Below the pieces are notes generated by a model. That model made no database searches. It was given only the letters and a program-made list of their open reading frames with translations, and was not told where the DNA came from. Shown here piece by piece: positions 7,805-10,122 of a stretch of DNA of 10,122 nt. Position 1 is the stretch's first letter; each line of letters begins with the position of its first letter. The position numbers were made by a program, and so were the translations under genes. The stretch comes from Methanothrix sp. (GTDB lineage: Archaea; Halobacteriota; Methanosarcinia; Methanotrichales; Methanotrichaceae): the NCBI GenBank assembly GCA_028679775.1, contig JAJRAX010000203.1:1-10122 (forward strand), given 5' to 3'.

Positions 7805-7973
7805 AAATGCATGCTATGACATATCTTGGCACTTAGGCAATCGACGGAGAAACGGCAAGCCGTAAATGAGGTCGAGCCGCCGTATCCCCGCCGGATGAAA
7901 AAGGAGAGAAGCCCCCACTCCTCTACCTCCGTTGCCGTTGTCTTTACGGCATTCAACGTAGTACGACACAAGT
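7805..7973. other. Non-coding spacer between divergent promoters
   Basis: This stretch separates the aroA and tatD promoters. Frames cross it on both strands (up to 97 codons from a TTG at 7826), but none resembles a known protein or has a good start. It contains complementary 8-base arms AACGGCAA (7851-7858) and TTGCCGTT (7932-7939), about 73 bases apart, and a smaller CGGC-AA-GCCG hairpin at 7853-7862. I see no recognisable RNA gene. Confidence 0.4.
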
Positions 7974-7985
7974 CGAATATAAATA
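7974..7985 (+). promoter_or_regulatory. TATA box / BRE of the tatD-NYN-rhomboid operon
   Basis: CGAATATAAATA is a strong match to the archaeal BRE-TATA arrangement. It predicts transcription starting near 8005-8010, leaving a leader of about 60 bases before the tatD start site and its Shine-Dalgarno sequence. Confidence 0.65.
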
Positions 7986-8057
7986 TTTCGCCTGACCTGC
8001 CAGACTACACCAAAAAAGATAATACCCCCAAGGCCAAAAACAGGAATCAATTCATCT

Positions 8058-8062
8058 GGAGG
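8058..8062 (+). promoter_or_regulatory. Shine-Dalgarno sequence of tatD
   Basis: GGAGG is a strong ribosome binding site. The bases 6 positions after it (8069-8072) read ATCG, not ATG. Removing C8071 would create an ATG at normal spacing, in frame with the conserved TatD N-terminus. The site therefore marks the original start position. Confidence 0.6.
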
Positions 8063-8068
8063 AATCTA

Positions 8069-8858
8069 ATCGTCCGACGAACTCATACAAGGGGTAATCG
8101 ATTCCCATTGCCACCTTGACTTCAAGCAGTTCAACAAAGATCGCGACCTGGTACTGAACACTGCACGCAAATCTGGCATAATCCATATGATCAACTCCGG
8201 TGTTGACTATTCTACTAACATCAGATCTCTCGAGCTGGCAGACAAATACAGTTTCATCTCCGCTACACTGGGGCTATCTCCAAATACACTTCCAGAGATC
8301 AAAGGGCCTGAGCTGAAGTTGCTCCTGGATCAGATTGAAAAAAACGCCGACCAGGCCATAGGCATAGGCGAGGCTGGCCTTGACTACTATCATTGCAAGG
8401 ATGCTCCTACCAGAAACCTCCAGGCTAAGGTCTTCCTCCAGGTCATAGATCTGGCCAAAGCCCTGAACAAGCCTCTCATCATCCACTCGCGGGATGCAGA
8501 ACAACAGGCCCTGGATATGGTAAAGCATCTGGACAAAGTGATCTTCCACTGCTACAGCGGCACGCTCTCAACCATGAAAGAGGCCCTCGACAGGGGATTT
8601 TACATATCCATTGCGACGAACATATGTCGCTCTGGACACCACCAGATCCTGGCGAGGAACGTCTCGCTGGACCGACTGCTTGTGGAGACGGACAGCCCAT
8701 TCCTCTCCCCCAGACGGGGCAGAAATGAGCCATCATTTATATTGGACTCTCTCCGCCTCATTGCGAGGATTAGAGGCATAGAGCCGCAGGAGCTGGCGAG
8801 GATAACCGCCGAAAATACCAAACGAATTTATAACATCCAGTCAACGAATCTACCATAG
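8069..8858 (+). CDS. tatD: TatD-family metal-dependent hydrolase (DNase), start codon apparently disrupted
   Basis: From 8073 the frame encodes a complete TatD protein (262 residues if the start is restored). TatD proteins are TIM-barrel, two-metal nucleases/hydrolases. All six usual metal ligands are present: H13 and H15 in IDSHCHLDF, E101 in GEAGLDYY, H139 in IIHSRD, H160 in FHCYSG and D208 in ETDSPFLSP. LGLSPN replaces the commoner VGxHPH. Frame 8070-8858 has no ATG, GTG or TTG before ATG 8187, and starting there would lose the HxH motif and about 38 conserved residues. An in-frame TAA at 8067 rules out a start further upstream. Deleting C8071 gives ATG-TCC-GAC-GAA (MSDELIQGVIDSHCHLD) 6 bases after GGAGG. 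Either the base is a sequencing error or the gene has lost its normal start. It leads a tight operon with the NYN and rhomboid genes. Confidence 0.85.
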
Positions 8859-8872
8859 GGCTTGTATTCATT

Positions 8873-9367
8873 ATGAATCGAATGCCTATACAGTTTGAGC
8901 ATATCATGAGCTACCTTGGCTCCAAGAAAGAGAAGGGCAGAAAGAAGATAGGATTGCTGGTGGACGGGCCCAATATGCTCAGAAAGGAGTTCCAGATGGA
9001 TCTGGAAGAGATCCGGGACATCCTCAAGGACTACGGCGACATCAAGATGGGCAAGGTGTTTCTGAATCAGTATGCATCTGAGAAGCTGGTTGAGGCCGTG
9101 GAAAACCAGGGTTTTGAAGCAGTGATCTGCACGAGCGACGTTGATGTGAGAATGGCGGTTGAGGGAGTGGATATGATCTACAATCCTGTCATCGACACGC
9201 TGGCTCTCGTCACCCGCGATGCAGATTTAAAGCCGGTGCTATTGAAAGCAATGGAGCATGGCAAGGAGACAATAATCTTCGGGGCTGAGCCCGGCTTCTC
9301 CGTAGCTCTACGGAATTCTGCCGATTACGTAATTGTGCTGAGAAACGGTCAGTATATCACTGAATGA
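8873..9367 (+). CDS. NYN-domain (PIN-like) putative ribonuclease
   Basis: This 164-residue protein matches the archaeal NYN/TIGR00288-type family, a PIN-like fold expected to bind a metal and cut RNA. The acidic residues are in place: D31 and N34 in LLVDGPNML, D89 and D91 in TSDVDVRM, and D108, D116 and D118 in IDTLALVTRDADLKPVL. KETIIFGAEPGFS and a short C-terminal strand complete the domain. The N-terminal 25 residues are basic (KKEKGRKK) and could contact nucleic acid. Start 8873 is the first ATG; ATG 8882 is equally possible because only a weak AGGG (8857-8860) precedes them. It begins 14 bases after tatD and is followed 16 bases later by the rhomboid gene. No substrate is known to me, and activity is inferred from the fold. 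Confidence 0.85.
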   Translation: MNRMPIQFEHIMSYLGSKKEKGRKKIGLLVDGPNMLRKEFQMDLEEIRDILKDYGDIKMGKVFLNQYASEKLVEAVENQGFEAVICTSDVDVRMAVEGVDMIYNPVIDTLALVTRDADLKPVLLKAMEHGKETIIFGAEPGFSVALRNSADYVIVLRNGQYITE

Positions 9368-9373
9368 TCAAAT

Positions 9374-9378
9374 AGGTG
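9374..9378 (+). promoter_or_regulatory. Shine-Dalgarno sequence supporting a TTG start for the rhomboid gene
   Basis: AGGTG ends 5 bases before TTG 9384. The nearest ATG (9394) is out of frame and the first in-frame ATG (9477) has no comparable site, so this motif decides in favour of TTG. Confidence 0.5.
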
Positions 9379-9383
9379 CCAAA

Positions 9384-10004
9384 TTGAAGCGAAATGAATG
9401 GGGTGAGCCGGAGATTCAGGGCAGAGGCAGCTTACGCGACCGATTGCCATCAGGCCTTCCAGTGTCCTCTTCTGGCATGATAATATTGATATGCATAGTA
9501 TTATTCTTATTAGGTGCAATCATTCCTGGCCTGAAGGGCTACTTCATCTTGAATACGGACTATGTGATGCAGAGGCCCTGGACTCTGTTGACCCACATGT
9601 TCGTTCATGCCAACTTCGACCATCTTTTCTGGAATATGATAGTCCTCTTCTTCTTTGGAACAGAACTGGAGAGGCGCGTAGGAGAGCGAAAATTCCTTGA
9701 GATCTATATAATCTCCGGAATAGTGGCCGCAATTGGACAGATGATGATAGCCGGAGGCTCAATGCTCGGTGCAAGCGGTGCGATCTACGGGGTGATGGGC
9801 TGCCTGGCAATCATTGCACCTGAGATCAGAGTTCTGCTATTCTTTGTGATACCGCTATCCATCAGAAGTGCTGTGGTGCTTTTCGCACTGATTGATTTTC
9901 TGATGATGGGGGCGGGAGACAACATCGCACATATGGCACATATCGCAGGATTGCTTGTCGGCCTTGCCTATGGTCAGGCCATGATGAGATGGTATAAATA
10001 CTGA
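9384..10004 (+). CDS. Rhomboid-family intramembrane serine protease
   Basis: This 206-residue membrane protein has the rhomboid core. Rhomboids cut substrates within or near the membrane with a Ser-His dyad. The oxyanion-side His and Asn are H80 and N84 in HANFDHLFWNM, the nucleophile is S131 in GASGAIYG, and the base is H186 in HMAHIAGLLVG. About six hydrophobic segments are visible, the first at MIILICIVLFLLGAI (residues 32-46), preceded by a polar cytoplasmic stretch. The proposed start is TTG 9384 with AGGTG upstream; ATG 9477, just before the first membrane helix, is the alternative. The last residues are RWYKY, then TGA at 10002-10004. A transposable-element right end begins immediately after, so the C-terminal tail may have been shortened by the insertion, although the catalytic core is complete. 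It is last in the tatD-NYN-rhomboid series. Confidence 0.93.
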   Translation: MKRNEWGEPEIQGRGSLRDRLPSGLPVSSSGMIILICIVLFLLGAIIPGLKGYFILNTDYVMQRPWTLLTHMFVHANFDHLFWNMIVLFFFGTELERRVGERKFLEIYIISGIVAAIGQMMIAGGSMLGASGAIYGVMGCLAIIAPEIRVLLFFVIPLSIRSAVVLFALIDFLMMGAGDNIAHMAHIAGLLVGLAYGQAMMRWYKY

Positions 10005-10122
10005 AGTGACTTCCTCCCATGCCCCTGAAGGGGCAGGGCTTCCTGCTTCATCGAGCACCTTCGGGTTCTCCACAGGCTTGAATTCGACGCAGTCCGCGCC
10101 TACTACGTTGTTGCCCAATCCA
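9855..10122 (-). CDS. tnpB: C-terminal part of a TnpB (IS200/IS605/IS1341-type) protein, 5' beyond window
   Basis: The minus-strand frame entering at the window edge reads NNVVGADCVEF, then KPVENPKVLDEAGSP. The terminal EAGSP is the hallmark C-terminus of many TnpB/OrfB proteins, which are RNA-guided DNA nucleases encoded by IS200/IS605-type elements. Only this tail (about 35 residues) is in view; the RuvC and zinc-ribbon parts would lie to the right of the window. No stop codon follows EAGSP at the element end. The frame passes through the right-end hairpin and about 50 codons antisense to the rhomboid gene before stopping at 9855-9857. The run-on part is almost certainly not functional protein. 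Whether the gene is intact cannot be judged here. Confidence 0.5.
   Translation of the reverse strand, partial: GLGNNVVGADCVEFKPVENPKVLDEAGSPAPSGAWEEVTSVFIPSHHGLTIGKADKQSCDMCHMCDVVSRPHHQKINQCEKHHSTSDG
10005..10122 (-). mobile_element. Right end of an IS200/IS605/IS1341-type element
   Basis: Directly after the rhomboid stop comes the typical right-end layout: GACTTCCTCCC, a GC-rich hairpin, AGGGCTTCCTGCTTC, and then the TnpB C-terminal codons on the minus strand. Elements of this type end in subterminal hairpins and make no target duplication. The exact left boundary (about 10005-10012) cannot be fixed without the empty site. The rest of the element lies outside the window. Confidence 0.6.
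10020..10035. repeat. Right-end hairpin (6-bp stem, TGAA loop)
   Basis: TGCCCC-TGAA-GGGGCA is a perfect inverted repeat. It is flanked by CTTCCTCCC on one side and GGGCTTCC on the other. In this element type such a hairpin is where the Y1 transposase recognises the single-strand end, and on the minus strand it would fall in the 3' part of the TnpB-associated guide (omega) RNA. Confidence 0.65.

Noticed and set aside
7777..7971. N-terminal 65-codon extension of aroA
   Set aside because: It is unlike EPSP synthase N-termini and contains the likely promoter; ATG 7776 gives the normal family length.
7826..8119. 97-codon + strand frame starting with TTG between aroA and tatD
   Set aside because: No family resemblance, no ribosome binding site, it spans the strong TATA box for tatD and its end overlaps the conserved TatD N-terminus in another frame.
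8187..8858. TatD beginning at the first in-frame ATG (8187)
   Set aside because: That start would remove the HxH metal ligands and conserved first strand that are clearly encoded just upstream in the same frame.
10020..10035. GC-rich hairpin as an intrinsic terminator of the rhomboid operon
   Set aside because: No T-tract follows on the + strand and the surrounding sequence fits a transposable-element right end better.

Overview
This 10.1 kb window looks like chromosomal DNA from a methanogenic archaeon, most likely a Methanothrix/Methanosaeta-like member of the Methanosarcinales. The reasons are a CobN-like metal chelatase next to an iron/cobalamin-type solute-binding protein, an Archaeoglobus-type IscS/IscU pair, an archaeal NYN-domain protein, archaeal TATA boxes, and an IS200/IS605-type right end. 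The assignment rests on recognised protein families and was not checked by a database search.

Layout on the + strand: (1) 2-919, the 3' part of an ABC-transporter solute-binding protein. It overlaps or abuts (2) 925-4731, a large CobN-family chelatase subunit, and both probably belong to one metal/tetrapyrrole uptake-and-insertion unit. (3) A 130-bp spacer holds a perfect 16-bp palindrome at 4763-4778. (4) 4862-6016 iscS and 6043-6492 iscU form an Fe-S assembly operon. The IscS has Asp-203 where the PLP-binding lysine should be. (5) 6505-7776, minus strand, aroA (EPSP synthase), converges on iscU with a 12-bp gap and ends at a T8 tract. (6) 7777-8068 is a divergent promoter region. (7) 8069-8858 tatD, 8873-9367 a NYN-domain protein and 9384-10004 a rhomboid protease form a compact putative operon. 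(8) From about 10005 to the window edge lies the right end of an IS200/IS605/IS1341-type element on the minus strand, including the C-terminus of TnpB.

The observations most worth following are: the lysine-less IscS with otherwise intact Cys-326 and an intact IscU partner; the tatD start codon, which appears to be broken by a single extra base (C8071) directly after a good Shine-Dalgarno sequence; the cysteine-rich substitutions in the CobN-like protein (C-x4-C-x4-C and a CCC triplet in place of an acidic motif); the palindrome upstream of iscS; and the TnpB right end sitting immediately behind the rhomboid stop codon. I see no rRNA, tRNA or CRISPR array.
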